Source: Zelonia costaricensis (Eukaryota > Euglenozoa > Kinetoplastea > Trypanosomatida > Trypanosomatidae). Taken from it: 64,000 bases of DNA. Shown in pieces: positions 29,927-41,600 of the stretch. Under the pieces are notes generated by a model. That model worked only from the letters and a program-made list of their open reading frames with translations. It had not been told where the DNA came from and did no database searches. The number at the start of each line of letters is the position of its first letter. Position 1 is the first letter of the stretch. The position numbers and the translations under genes are program-made. The stretch covers positions 52,049-116,048 of the forward strand of contig JASAOO010003546.1 in NCBI GenBank assembly GCA_030849075.1, read 5' to 3'.

Positions 29927-30061
29927 CCCGTTTCTCATTGCCCACGTCTCACCTGCTCCGAGCCCGAGCCCCTCGCTCGACACCGTCCGTCCCTCCCCCA
30001 ATCCCCCCATCCCCGTTTTTTTTTGTTTTTCTTCTTCCCTCCGGTGCTTCGGCGCGGCACC

Positions 30062-33000
30062 ATGAACAATTACGTGCTCAACGACGAAATTGGCCAGGGC
30101 GCCTTCAGCACCATCTACAAGGGCCGCTACCGCACCACCACGGAGTTTTACGCCATCGCCTCCATCGACAAGAAGCGACGGGAGCGTGTCGTGAACTGCG
30201 TGCAGCTGCTGCGCTCGATGCAGCACCCCAACATCATCGAGTTTCACAACTGGTACGAGACGACCAACCACTTGTGGATTATCACGGAGTACTGCACCGG
30301 TGGGGACATGCGCACCATCCTCAACTCGAACATTCACCTGTCGATGCAGGCGGTGCAAGCCTTTGGCCGCGACATTGCCGTGGGCCTCATGTACATTCAC
30401 ACCAAGGGCGTCGTCTACGGCGACTTGCAAACACGCAATCTTCTGATGGATTCGGCGGCGATGCTGCGCTTCCACGACTTTGGTTTGGCCTGCACCTTCA
30501 ACGACGTCCCGCGGCACCCGCTCGTTGGGACACCGCTCTACATGGCGCCCGAGCTGTTCATGGGAGACGGCCCCGTGTACTCGACGGCGTCTGACCTGTG
30601 GTCCTTCGGCTGCGTGCTGCACGAGCTGGCCACGGGCAAGCTGCCCTACACGGAAACCGATCTAGAGGCGCTGCTGACGGAGATCCTCTCGAGCCCGGCG
30701 CCGTCGGTACCGGACGCGCCGGAGTCCTTCCAGACGCTGCTGCGCGGCTTGCTCGAGAAGGACCCGCTGAAGCGCCTCACCTGGGCAGAGGTGGCCCGCA
30801 GCGACTTCTGGGAGGAGCCCTTCCCCGTGCCGCCCAACGGCTTTCCCACGCAGCTCGCATGGGAGGAGTACCGGCGCTCGCGCACCGGACGGGCGGCGAG
30901 CGCGCAGTGCTGGTCCGAGGCGGATGTGCGCGCCGCCGTGGCCCACGCCGTGGCGGCGGCCAAGTCAAACGCGTCCTCGCGCAACGTGCAGGAGAAGGAG
31001 CGGGCCACGGCGACGCTGAACGTAGCGAAAGAGCTCGACTTCACCTCCAGCGCGGCGCAGCGGGCGGCGCTGCTGCTGGAGCGGGTGCCCGAGCGGACCC
31101 CCGAGCGCGCCACGCGGTCGGCGGACAACGGTGCCGTGGGCAGCCGCGCGAGCGCCTCGCACAGTGCCCCGTCTACGGCGGTGGCCGCGTCGAACGCTGC
31201 CAACGGCAACGTCTCCTCCTCCAGCGGCGTCACCTCAGCGCGCCGCAGCCGCGGCGGCGACTCGGGAACAAACGCCACCACGGCCACGAACGGCGGCCCG
31301 CAGCGGCGGCGGGTGAGCAAGGGCCGCGGCAACACGAGCACCACCCGCGCCTCCGGCAGCGCGGCGGCGGCGTACACGGGTGGACGGGCCACATTCGCCG
31401 CCAACGCAACGGGGGTCACGGACGAGCGGCCGACGGAGGCGAGCCTGCGCACGTTCGCGGACGGCGAGCTGCGCCGCCTCAACCTCGCCGACCTTCTGCC
31501 GCACAACACCGATCAGCACATTCGTCCGCTGAGCAACAACTGCCGCATCGAGTTCACCCCGGAGCCCTCCTTCAACGCCGCCAAGCTTGGCTTTGCGGCG
31601 CTGACGGCGGCGGAGATCAACCGCCTCGCCGGGCGAGAGCACACCTCCTTCTTCCGCTCCCTCTACATCTCCTTGTCGAACCTGCGCAGCGGCTACGACC
31701 ACGTGCTCAACGTGATGAACTACGTCATGTCACTCTGCGGCGACGCCGAAGTGGCGCGGGCGTCGGTGAACAGCTCTGTTATGGGTCTGTGCGTGAAGCA
31801 CGCCGGCCGCAAGGAGGCGCCGACGGGGTTTCGCGCGACGGCGGCGCTCATCATGGGCCTGCTGGTGCGCACGACGGCCTTCATCACTGCTGAGGTGGCC
31901 TCGTCGCCGATCCTGTCCGACATTATGCAGCTCTTCGAGAACGAACCGGAGGTGCTGGTGAAGCGGAAGCTGATCGCCTGCATCGGCGAGTTCCTCTTCT
32001 ACATCGCCGTGCAGCAGGAGAAGCAGCGGGCGCAGTGGAATGTGCAGCCGGCCACGTTGAAGCGCATCTTCATGTCGGCGCTCGACTCCACCGACGACGT
32101 GCTGAAGCACTACGCGGCGAAGATGATTGAGAACATGGCCTCCACCCCGCAGACGGACATGACGCTGGAGCTGTTCGCCGACTCCGCCTTTGTGGAGAAG
32201 CTGCTTTCTGTCTTCGCGCTGCCGAACGTCGAGGGTCGCAGTGAGGACATGCGGTCTGACGCGGCGTGCGCGGCCTTCAAGCTGGCGATGGTGAAGGACG
32301 ACCTCATCCTCGCCGTGATGGGGTCCAACGCGGTGCCGGTGACCTCTTACGCGAGCGTGCTGCAGCGTTCGCCTGTGACGCACACGACGCAGATTCTGCT
32401 CACCTTTCTCAACCACGCCTTGGTGAAGTCGCTCGTGACGCTCAAAAATCCGTTTGCGCGGATGTGGTCGCAGACGGCGCAGGACAGCCGCAGCAGCGGG
32501 AGCAGCTCGAGCGGCGCCTGCCGGGGCTTCCCCTTCACCTCGATGCTCACCGACGAGCAGGCCGAGGAGGCGATGGGCAACGCGCTCTTCGTCAGCGAGG
32601 ACGTGCTCGAGCACCTGAGCGAGGCCATCGAGCAGGCCTCCGTCGCCGTCTACGGCAAGACGCTGCTGTACGTGATGCTGCTCGGCTGCGCCGGCGGCAA
32701 CACGATCTGCCACGTGCTAAACAGCCGCATCGCCGCCTTCCTGGACCGCCTGGTGCGCGACGCGGAGGGCTACGTGCAGAGGTGCGGCGCGGCGCTGTCC
32801 GCCTTCATGGGTTGGCTTGTGGCGGACAAGCTGGCCGCGATTGCGCGGCAGGTGTCGACGACCTCGACGCCGGTGTACCTCGGCGCGATTCAGCAGCTGC
32901 TGAGCAACTCGGCGCTGCGCAACGCCATCAAGTTTGAGAAGAGCGTCTTCCAGAGCCTCTCCACGTGCATCGACAAGGCGATGAGCAGCCGCTTCTTCGG

Positions 33001-34048
33001 GGCCTACGCGCAGGACTTCAACGGCATTGCCGACCGCTTCGTCGAGAGCTCGCAGATGGTGCTGCGGTACGAGGAGGGCATTTGCTGCTACCTCGCCGCG
33101 TCGTACGCCGAGATGCTGCGGCGGCAGGAGGAGAGCGGCCGCTTCACGGCGATCCGCTTTCTCACCTCCGTCATGGTGCCCATCTCGGCCGAGGTGTCCG
33201 CGACGCGCAAGGAGAGCACGTGCGCGACGTCGGCGGCGCGGCAGGTGCTGGGCGCGGTGGCACCCATCGTCGGCTCCCTGTTGCAGGAGACGAGCCCAAT
33301 CCCCACCAACACGCTGCGGCTGCTGGTCACCTGCGGCGAGATGGCGCAGAGCGCGTTGGCCGGGCTGGTGAGCGAGGCGCTGGTGTCGCAAGTGCTGCAG
33401 TACGTGAAGAGCAAGGGCAGCGAGGATGACATGTACTTCCCTCTCTCGTTTGTGCACCTCTGCCTGCTCGTGTGCCAGCGTGCCGACGTGTTCAACTCGA
33501 TGGTCCGCGATGGGCTTTGCGCGCTGGTGCTGGACACCCTCGCCGCCGCCACCAAGGGCAAGAACGAGCAGGTCATGGAGATGTGCTGCAACCTGCTCGC
33601 CGTAGTCGTGCGCCGCGCCGCGGGCGACTCGAGCGCGCGCGTGTCAACGCAGTGTGCGAGCTGTGTCAAGCGCGACACCATCAGCGGCCTTCTGCTGCCC
33701 ATCTGCGCCGACACGAGCAACAGCGTCGCGCTCATGGAGTCGGCTGCGTCAATTGCCGAGGACCTGACGCGCATCTCCGCTGTGGCCCGCACCGACCTCA
33801 CGACGCCGTCCACCCTCACGCTCTGGTCCGCGGCGCTGTCGAGCGCGCTGCTATCGTCCACGAAGCGCACCGTCGCGGTGAGCCTGCTGCAGGCGTTGAA
33901 GACGTCCTGCGAGTCGGCGTCGGCCGACAGTCGGCAGTCGCTGTCCCGCAACACGCAGCTGACGGCGGCGGTAAGGAGCGCTGCCGAAGCGAAGCACATG
34001 CGCGTGGTCTCGAGCGAGGCGGGCAAGGTGCTCAAGCTGCTCGCGTAG
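30062..34048 (+). CDS. ULK4/RUNKEL-type (pseudo)kinase with HEAT/ARM-like repeats
   Basis: The 1328-residue protein has an N-terminal kinase fold (about 1-265) of the ULK4 family. Distinctive matches are FHNWYETTNHLWIITEYCTG and DLWSFGCVLHELATGKLPY, and DPLKRLTWAEVARSDFW at the domain end. The glycine loop is GQGAFS (11-16). The usual beta3 VAIK lysine is missing, read as AIAS at 31-34 with lysines at 37-38, the displaced pattern typical of ULK4. HRD is YGD (119-121), but its aspartate, the following asparagine (TRNLL) and DFG (139-141) are kept. About 300-510 is Ala/Ser/Thr-rich linker. The remainder, about 510-1328, is helical with HEAT/ARM-like leucine spacing. In Leishmania and animals ULK4 works with the Fused/STK36 kinase in building a motile flagellum. 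That role is inferred here. Confidence 0.87.
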   Translation: MNNYVLNDEIGQGAFSTIYKGRYRTTTEFYAIASIDKKRRERVVNCVQLLRSMQHPNIIEFHNWYETTNHLWIITEYCTGGDMRTILNSNIHLSMQAVQAFGRDIAVGLMYIHTKGVVYGDLQTRNLLMDSAAMLRFHDFGLACTFNDVPRHPLVGTPLYMAPELFMGDGPVYSTASDLWSFGCVLHELATGKLPYTETDLEALLTEILSSPAPSVPDAPESFQTLLRGLLEKDPLKRLTWAEVARSDFWEEPFPVPPNGFPTQLAWEEYRRSRTGRAASAQCWSEADVRAAVAHAVAAAKSNASSRNVQEKERATATLNVAKELDFTSSAAQRAALLLERVPERTPERATRSADNGAVGSRASASHSAPSTAVAASNAANGNVSSSSGVTSARRSRGGDSGTNATTATNGGPQRRRVSKGRGNTSTTRASGSAAAAYTGGRATFAANATGVTDERPTEASLRTFADGELRRLNLADLLPHNTDQHIRPLSNNCRIEFTPEPSFNAAKLGFAALTAAEINRLAGREHTSFFRSLYISLSNLRSGYDHVLNVMNYVMSLCGDAEVARASVNSSVMGLCVKHAGRKEAPTGFRATAALIMGLLVRTTAFITAEVASSPILSDIMQLFENEPEVLVKRKLIACIGEFLFYIAVQQEKQRAQWNVQPATLKRIFMSALDSTDDVLKHYAAKMIENMASTPQTDMTLELFADSAFVEKLLSVFALPNVEGRSEDMRSDAACAAFKLAMVKDDLILAVMGSNAVPVTSYASVLQRSPVTHTTQILLTFLNHALVKSLVTLKNPFARMWSQTAQDSRSSGSSSSGACRGFPFTSMLTDEQAEEAMGNALFVSEDVLEHLSEAIEQASVAVYGKTLLYVMLLGCAGGNTICHVLNSRIAAFLDRLVRDAEGYVQRCGAALSAFMGWLVADKLAAIARQVSTTSTPVYLGAIQQLLSNSALRNAIKFEKSVFQSLSTCIDKAMSSRFFGAYAQDFNGIADRFVESSQMVLRYEEGICCYLAASYAEMLRRQEESGRFTAIRFLTSVMVPISAEVSATRKESTCATSAARQVLGAVAPIVGSLLQETSPIPTNTLRLLVTCGEMAQSALAGLVSEALVSQVLQYVKSKGSEDDMYFPLSFVHLCLLVCQRADVFNSMVRDGLCALVLDTLAAATKGKNEQVMEMCCNLLAVVVRRAAGDSSARVSTQCASCVKRDTISGLLLPICADTSNSVALMESAASIAEDLTRISAVARTDLTTPSTLTLWSAALSSALLSSTKRTVAVSLLQALKTSCESASADSRQSLSRNTQLTAAVRSAAEAKHMRVVSSEAGKVLKLLA

Positions 34049-35689
34049 AGCGACACAGACGTGAAGGGGGAGGGGGAGGGGGCGTTTGAGGGGGAGCCCC
34101 GCGCCCCGCACCGCTGTAGCCGCACGACGCCGAAACGCCGCAAAGGGACGCAGACACACGCGACGGCGCATGCGTGGCCTCTCCCGGCCCCGTGCTGTGG
34201 CGTGGCGCGCACCACGGGGGCCCTCGAGACGAGAGGAAGGGGGTGGGGGCCGCTGTGGGCGTGAGTGTGTGCGCGTGTAAGGATATGACTGATGGAGCTG
34301 TGCGCGCGTGCACTGTTGTTGTTCTGTTTGCGTTTCTGGATGTCCTCGTCACCGTTGACGTCTGCGCCTGCAGGCTTGCAGCTCCCTCGCAGTCCCCTGG
34401 TCCCGCCCTCCTCTTTCACCGCCTCGGCCTCGATCCTGGGAAAGGCCACGAGGCACGGCAGTGAGGGGGCGGCGGGCGGCGGGGGGCGGGGGTTCAGTTC
34501 CTCCCCCCTCAAACCGTACGTCCTTTCTTCTCTCAGCGCCACGAACCGCCTTCATGGAAAATGACAAGAAAAAATAAGAACACGGCAACAGCGCGCCACA
34601 CAGCGGGGCAGACACAGGCGACGACGTCGATCGGGTTGTCGGTGAGCTGCATCTCGTGTCCGCAGACGAGGTGTGCGTGTGTTTGTTTTTGTGCGTCAGT
34701 GTAGAAGGGACGCACCGTCGTCACGCTGCTCACTCCTCTCCTCGCCCCTGCGCGCACGCACACCGCGTGGCCCACGGCAGGGGTAGACCCACCCAGACTT
34801 GTCCCTCCGCGACGGTGAAGGGCGCGTCACTGCCTTCCCTCGATCTCGTACCTTGAACGCCTTCCCCTCCCCGTTGTGCGTCGTCCTCGCACATCATGAA
34901 TGCACGTCTGCTGGCGCCCTTTTCACATCCGCCGCTTTCCTCTCCTGCTTCCCTGCTTGCGGCCCATTCCTTTGCGTGCTCTTCTCTCTCTCACACTGTA
35001 CGCACCGCAGCCCCCTTGAAGTGCGCTGGTGCCTTGCCGGTAAAGCGACGACAACGCGTGGCGACCTCCTCGCTTCGGCACATACGTGCACACACACACA
35101 CACACACACACACGCACGCAGATTTGGGTTCTTTGTCGATACGCAAGTGACGGACGCAGAGGCGCACACGCAACACGCCGTGGCGGACGCACCGACTCAC
35201 CCAACGGCGCGCACCGCGTTCGCAATCGTCTCATCGCAGTCCGGCCCCATTTTTTTCCCTTCCTCTCTGCTTTCGTGCCCGGTGCTCGACGTGCGTGTTT
35301 CACTGCCGTCTCTCTCTCGCGCGCTGTGGTAGTGTGTACTCGCACACCGCCTCCCCCCCTCTGCGCACCAGTCACCCGTCCCCCCCTCCGTCCATTACCA
35401 CCGCCGGTGGTGGTGCGCCGCTGTACATAGGCCACTGTGGAGCTTCCCCACCCCGCCCCTCCAACAGTGCTTTCGTTTCCCTCTACGTTTGTTTCCTTTT
35501 CTTTTTTGTTCCCTGTGGCGCGGCCGCTGCGGAGGCGCACTTTTAGACCTGCTCTACACACGTGACGGACGACCCCACGCACACGTCTTGCACACTCAAG
35601 CTCCGCCGCTCGCACACACACACACACACACTCTACCCCCCGTCTCAACCCCCCCCCCCTCCGCTCCGCTTCTCCACTCCGTCACCACA
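34049..35689 (+). other. Intergenic spacer between ULK4-like and dynein genes
   Basis: No gene is supported. The first 100 nt are G/A-rich, then mixed. CA runs lie at 35089-35113 and 35613-35631. T/C-rich tracts at 35249-35260 and 35478-35512 precede possible acceptors (for example AG at about 35532-35533). A C run ends about 30 nt before the dynein ATG. Confidence 0.55.
35089..35113 (+). repeat. (CA)12 microsatellite
   Basis: A 25-nt uninterrupted CA run in the spacer upstream of the dynein heavy chain gene. Confidence 0.93.
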
Positions 35690-38600
35690 ATGCTGCAGAG
35701 CTTCTTGCGTCCGCGCAGCGCCATGGAGGCGGCGGCAGCCGAGGCACTGCCGACGGCCGGCACCACGATGGAGAGCCACCATCATGGGACCGCCCACGGC
35801 GCCGCCGGCGCGGGCGACTGGGGCGCCTCCTCCACCGCCGGCCTGCAGGCACGCGGAGCTGGAGACTTCGACGAAACCGACAACGACGCGAGTGCGCCGG
35901 CGAAGCGGGGAAAGCTGCCGATCAGCAGCACGTACAAGGAGTCCGCCCTGCGCTTCCCGACCGCGAGCGCCGGCACCTTCGAGCCAAAGGTGCAGGTGCC
36001 GTACGCGTACAAGCGGGGCCGCATGCCGCGCGACGTCGAGATCGAGCGACGCCGCCGCCTGTACGACAGCGAGAACGTCGACCGTCTCCTGCACGTCAGC
36101 GGCCTCACCTGGGAGGCCCTGGCGCGGCGCAGTGCGCAGAGCCTGCCGCTCGAGATCTTCGACGACACGTCGTACGACTGCCGCAACCCGTCCGAGTGGA
36201 TGGCCATGGCTGCGATGGCGCCGACGCAGTCTGCCCGCTTCCTACCCGCCGAGGCGGTCAGCTACCGCGCCGACACGGACTCCTTCGAGCTGCGCCCGTG
36301 CCGCGTCGTGGGCTGGCTGGAGGACACCAACACCATTCAGCTGCACTGGGGTGCCACGCCGCCGCCGGACGCCTTCCCGCGCCCCGGCGCCGGCGCGCGG
36401 ACGGCCGCGGTGGTGGAGGAGGAAACAGTCACGCTGCCGCGCGTGTTTGTGCGTTTGCTCGCCGAGGACCCCATCGTGTACGTGCAGCGCCTCGTCCACG
36501 CCCACACGCAGCGGCACAAGACCACGTCGTGGATTCTCTACCGCCTGTGCTGCGACTCGATGCCGGTTGCCAGCCTCGAGGAGCTGGATGCGGGTCTCGC
36601 GCAGCGACTGCGCCACCTCGGCACCGACATCCCGCAGCTCAGCCCGGCAGAGTTCCCCGACGTGGCGCAGCGGGTGGAGCGGCTTGTGTCGGAGATTACG
36701 CTGGAGTGGCAGCGCAGCCACAACCGCCTTCTCCTGCGCGACCGCCTGAGCACGGACGAGTCGGTTGCGCGCACGGTGGTGACATCGACGCACATGGACC
36801 CGGAGGAGCTGCTGCACGGCCCGAACCTCGCCGTCGACCGCAGCGACTTGGGCAACCCCGCCACGGTGATCAGCGTCGAGGGCGACAACTTCAGCTTCGA
36901 GGACCGCGAGCAGGCCTTCACCTTCGCGACGTACTTCACGCAGCCGGAGGTGGTGCAGGCCCTCACCGGCGTGCGGCGGGAGTGCATGCGGGTGCTGGAG
37001 GGCTCCCTCTTCAGTCTGCCCAAGGAGCGGCAGCTGCCGCTGGCCGTCTTTGTGAAGCGCCAGCGCGAGCACCTCGCGGCGGCGTCGCGGCAGCTCAAGG
37101 GGGAGTGGCTGCCGCGCATCTGCGAGACGATCGTGGGCAGCTTCCAGTCTGCCGGCAAGGGCTGGCTGAACACGCGCGAGGCGAAGCAGAACATCTACGA
37201 GATGTCGAAGCTGAAGAAGTTCTTCATGACGGTCAAGTTCATGATGGAGGACACCCTCTTCCAGCTCGTCTACAACTCGCTCCAGTCCTTCGCGGACTTC
37301 TTCGAGGAGGTGTCTGACTTCACCGTGACGGTGCAAGACATGAACCACGTCTCCAACGCGTGGCCCGGCAGCGACGCGGACGACTGCGTCGAGAAGCAGC
37401 CCCTCTTCACCATCGACCTGACCGAGCGCGAGGGGCACTTCTCCTACTCCATCTCCTTCGACGACTTCGAGGCCGCTATTGTGGAGCTGTTCAACGACGC
37501 CATCGTGTGCACCGAGTCGATCCCGCAGGTGGAGCGGTACGTCATGACGCAGTACTTCTGGAGCCGCGACGGCGAGGGGCCCTTTCTCGACTCCGTCAAG
37601 AAGGAGGAGGAGCACGTCTGCCTGCTCCGCGAGCGCGTGCAGAAGGCGGTGCGGTCCTCGCTGGTGCCGCTGCAGACGTACCTGCGCACGTACGACGAGC
37701 TGCTGCCGCTCATCCAGCTCGACCAGGCGCAGTTCATCAAGGCGTACGCCGAGGCTGGCCACGGCATGGACGAGATGAAGGAGGAGATTGCGCAGCACCT
37801 GCGCGCGAAGAAGTCGCTGGCCGAGCGGCTACCGCTCTTCCTCACAGTGGGCAACTTTGTCGTGGATTGCCAGTCCTTCAGCTACCTCATGTCCATGAAG
37901 GAGGAGGAGCTGGCGAAGCTGGTGATGCGGTTGATCGGCAAGACGGGCCGCGAGGAGGCCATGCACGTCCGCGAGGCCTTCACGCGGCTCGTCAACACCA
38001 TCGAGAAGGTGCCGCAGAGCCCGGAGAAGCTGTACGAGCTCTTCGCCTTCATGGATAGCATGGGGGAGCAGGTGGCGGAGCTTGTGGAGCACATCGCCGA
38101 GGTGCGCCAGTGCTACACCATCCTTGACGGCTTTCAGTTTGAGCTGACCGACGACGAGAGCCGGCTCAAGTGGGAGGCGATCGGGTGGCCGCGTCAGCTC
38201 ACCCTGCGCAGCCACGCCGTGCGCAAGCAGCTGGAGCTCGTGCAGGAGGAGCTGCACTCGGGCTTGCAGAAGCGGCAGGAGGAGTTCTCGAAGCGCGTGG
38301 AGCAGCTGCAGCGTGTCGTGGCCACCTTCTCGAAGCACACCGAGGCGGCCGAGGCCGACAAGGTCGCGGCCGAGGTGAAGACGCACAACATCGAGATCCG
38401 GCAGTGCATCGAGGAGGCCCGCTCCATCAACAGCGACCAGCGCCTCTTCGGCGACAAGCTCTCCGACTACCGCAACGTCTTCGAGCTCGACAAGGAGTTC
38501 AAGCCGTACAGCGACCTCTGGCTGACGACGTACACGTGGCAGGAGTCGTACCGCCGCTGGCGCACCGACGCCTTCACGACGCTGGACGCCGGCGAGATCG

Positions 38601-41600
38601 AGGCGACCGTGACGGCCGCCTTCAAGACGATGGCGAGTCTCGCGAAGACCTTCAAGGACAAGGCGGCGATGCTGAAGATTGTCGAGGAGATCAAGTCCGC
38701 CGTGGAGGAGTTCAAGCCGTGGGTGCCCTTCCTCAGCTCGCTGCGCCACCCCGGCATGAAGGAGCGGCACTGGGTTGGGCTCTCCGAGAAGCTCGGCATG
38801 AAGCTGGTCCCTGGCGACACGCTGATGCTGCTGCAGGACTGCGAGCCCCTGCTGGCGCACCAGGAGACGATCATCAGCTACTGCGAGGTCGCCGCGAAGG
38901 AGTCGCAGATCGAGACGACGCTGAAGGACATGCGGGCCAAGTGGGAGTCCAAGTGCTTCGTCATCGAGGCGTACAAGGAGACGGGCACGTACATCCTCAA
39001 GGACACCTCCGAGGTGGTCGAGCTGCTTGACGAGCACCTGAACCTGACGCAGCAGCTGCAATTCTCGCCCTTCAAGGGCTACTTCGAGGAGGCAATCACG
39101 GACTGGGAGCGGTCCCTCAACCTCATCTCCGACACGCTCGAGCAGTGGCTGGAGTGCCAGCGCGCCTGGCGCTACCTCGAACCCATCCTCAACTCTGAGG
39201 ACATCGCGATGCAGCTGCCACGGCTGTCCGCGCTCTTCGAGAAGGTTGACCGCACGTGGCGGCGCGTCATGGGCAACGCCCACGCGCAGCCGAACGTGCT
39301 GGAGTACTGCATCGGCACGAACAAGCTGCTGGACCACCTGCGCGAGGCGAACCGCGTACTGGAGGAGGTGCAGCGCGGCCTGAACGACTACCTGGCCGAC
39401 AAGCGGCAAACCTTCCCGCGCTTCTACTTCCTCTCCGACGAGGAGCTGCTTGAGATCCTGTCTCAGGCGAAGGAGGTGCGCCGCATCGACGCGAACATCA
39501 CGAAGCTGTTCGAGGGAATTTACCGGCTGCAGTGGAACAACGTGCACCCGAGCGGGGCAGGGCAGGAGGCCGCCGCTGCGGCTGCTCCCGCTCCCGCGCA
39601 GGAGACGATCACCGGCTTCTACAGCGGCGAGGGCGAGTACATCCCCGCGGCGACCCCGGTCGTGCCGGCCGGCAACGTCGAGGAGTGGCTGAAGCTGGTC
39701 GAGAAGATGATGAAGGACGGCGTGCACGCGCAGGTGAAGCAGGCGACGGAGGCCTACCTCGGCACGCGGCGCAGCGAGTGGGTGCTGCAGTGGCCGGCGC
39801 AGGCGGTGATCGCCGTGGCGCAAGTCTACTGGACGCAGGGCTGCGAGGAGGCGCTTACGTCGAAGGGCGAGGTCGGCGGGTTCGCCAAGGTGCTGGACAA
39901 GCAGCTGCGGCAACTCGTCGAGGTGGTGCAGTCGCCGCTGACGGCGGTGCAGCAGATCAACATGGGCGCCCTCATCACGATCGAGGTGCACGCGAAGGAC
40001 ACGATCGACAGCATGCAGGCGGCCAAGGTGGCCAGCACGCAGTCCTTCGAGTGGATGAAGCAGCTCCGCTTCTACTTTGACCACAGCGACGGCTACTGCC
40101 ACATTCGCCAGGTCGACGCGCACTTCATCTACGGCGGCGAGTACCTCGGCAACACGGCCCGCCTCGTCGTGACGCCGCTGACGGACCGCATCTACCTCAC
40201 GCTGACCGGCGCCCTCGCCCTCTGCCTCGGCGGCGCCCCCGCCGGCCCGGCCGGGACGGGCAAGACGGAGACGACGAAGGACCTAGCCAAGGCGCTGTCG
40301 AAGCAGTGCGTCGTCTTCAACTGCCAGGAGGGCATGACGTTCCGGTCGATGGGCAAGTTCTTCAAGGGCCTTGCCTGGACCGGCGCGTGGGCCTGCTTCG
40401 ACGAGTTCAACCGCATCGACGTCGAGGTGCTCTCTGTCGTGGCGCAGCAGGTGACCGACCTGCAGCAGGCGTGCTCGACGAAGCAGTACCGCATTCTGTT
40501 CGAGGAGAGCGACATCCTCGTGGACCCGACGCACGCCATCTTCATCACGATGAACCCCGGCTACGCCGGCCGCACGGAGCTGCCGGACAACCTCAAGGTC
40601 CTGTTCCGCCCCGTCGCGTGCATGGTGCCCGACTACGCCATGATCGGCGAGATCCGCCTCTTCTCGTACGGCTATCAGAAGGCGCGCGGCCTGGCGCAGA
40701 AGATGGTCATGACCTTCAAGCTCAGCTCCGAGCAGCTCTCCTCGCAGGATCACTACGACTTCGGCATGCGCGCCGTCAACACCGTCATCTCGGCCGCCGG
40801 GCTGAACAAGCGGGAGCGGCCGAACGACGACGAGGACGAGCTGCTGCTGCGTGCGTTGCGCGACTCGAACGTGCCTAAGTTCCTGAAGGACGACATCTTG
40901 CTCTTTGAGGGCATCATCAGCGACCTCTTCCCCGGCACCGCGCTCCCGCAGAGCGACTACGGCGCCGTCGTGCCGGCGCTGACGACCGCCATTACGGACG
41001 CGCACCAGCAGCCCGTGCAGGCCTTTGTGCAGAAGTGCCTGCAGCTGTACGACATCACAACGCTGCGGCACGGCCTCATGCTGGTCGGCCCCGCCGGCAG
41101 CGGCAAGACCGCCTCCTTCACCGCGCTGCAGCACGCCCTCTCCGACTGCGCGGCGCGGCAGGCGAAGGGCGAGAACGTGGGGAGCCGGCGGTTCCAGAAG
41201 GTGTACACGCACATCTGCAACCCCAAGTCCGTGACGATGGATCAGCTCTACGGCGCCTACGACGAGAACGGCGAGTGGAAGGATGGTGTGCTGTGTGTGC
41301 TCTTCCGCTGCGCCGCCAAGTACGGCGACGAGGGCAACCTGATCGGCAAGCACTGGGTCATGTTCGACGGCCCGGTCGACGCGCTCTGGATCGAGTCGAT
41401 GAACACCGTGCTGGACGAGAACAAGAAGCTGTGCCTCGTCTCGGGCGAGATCATTCAGATGAACCGTGACATGACGATGATGTTCGAGGTCGAGGACCTG
41501 GCCGTCGCGTCGCCGGCGACGGTGTCGCGGTGCGGCATGATCTACCTCGACCCCACCACCTGCGTGCCCGTCACCGCGCTCATCACGAGCTGGGTCGCCT

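Larger units (their letters stand above)
25932..30061 (+). other. 4.1-kb gene-free spacer between ERD2 and ULK4-like genes
   Basis: I find no credible gene on either strand. From 25932 to about 26460 the composition is balanced and not C/T-dominated. From about 26900 the sequence alternates C/T tracts, T runs (26900-26912, 27090-27105, 29318-29328, 29787-29796) and TG runs (29366-29384, 29581-29619). Multiple polypyrimidine-AG sites occur, so several polyadenylation and splice options are possible. Open frames translate to Cys/Val/Ser/Pro low complexity with no protein-like pattern. Confidence 0.5.
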
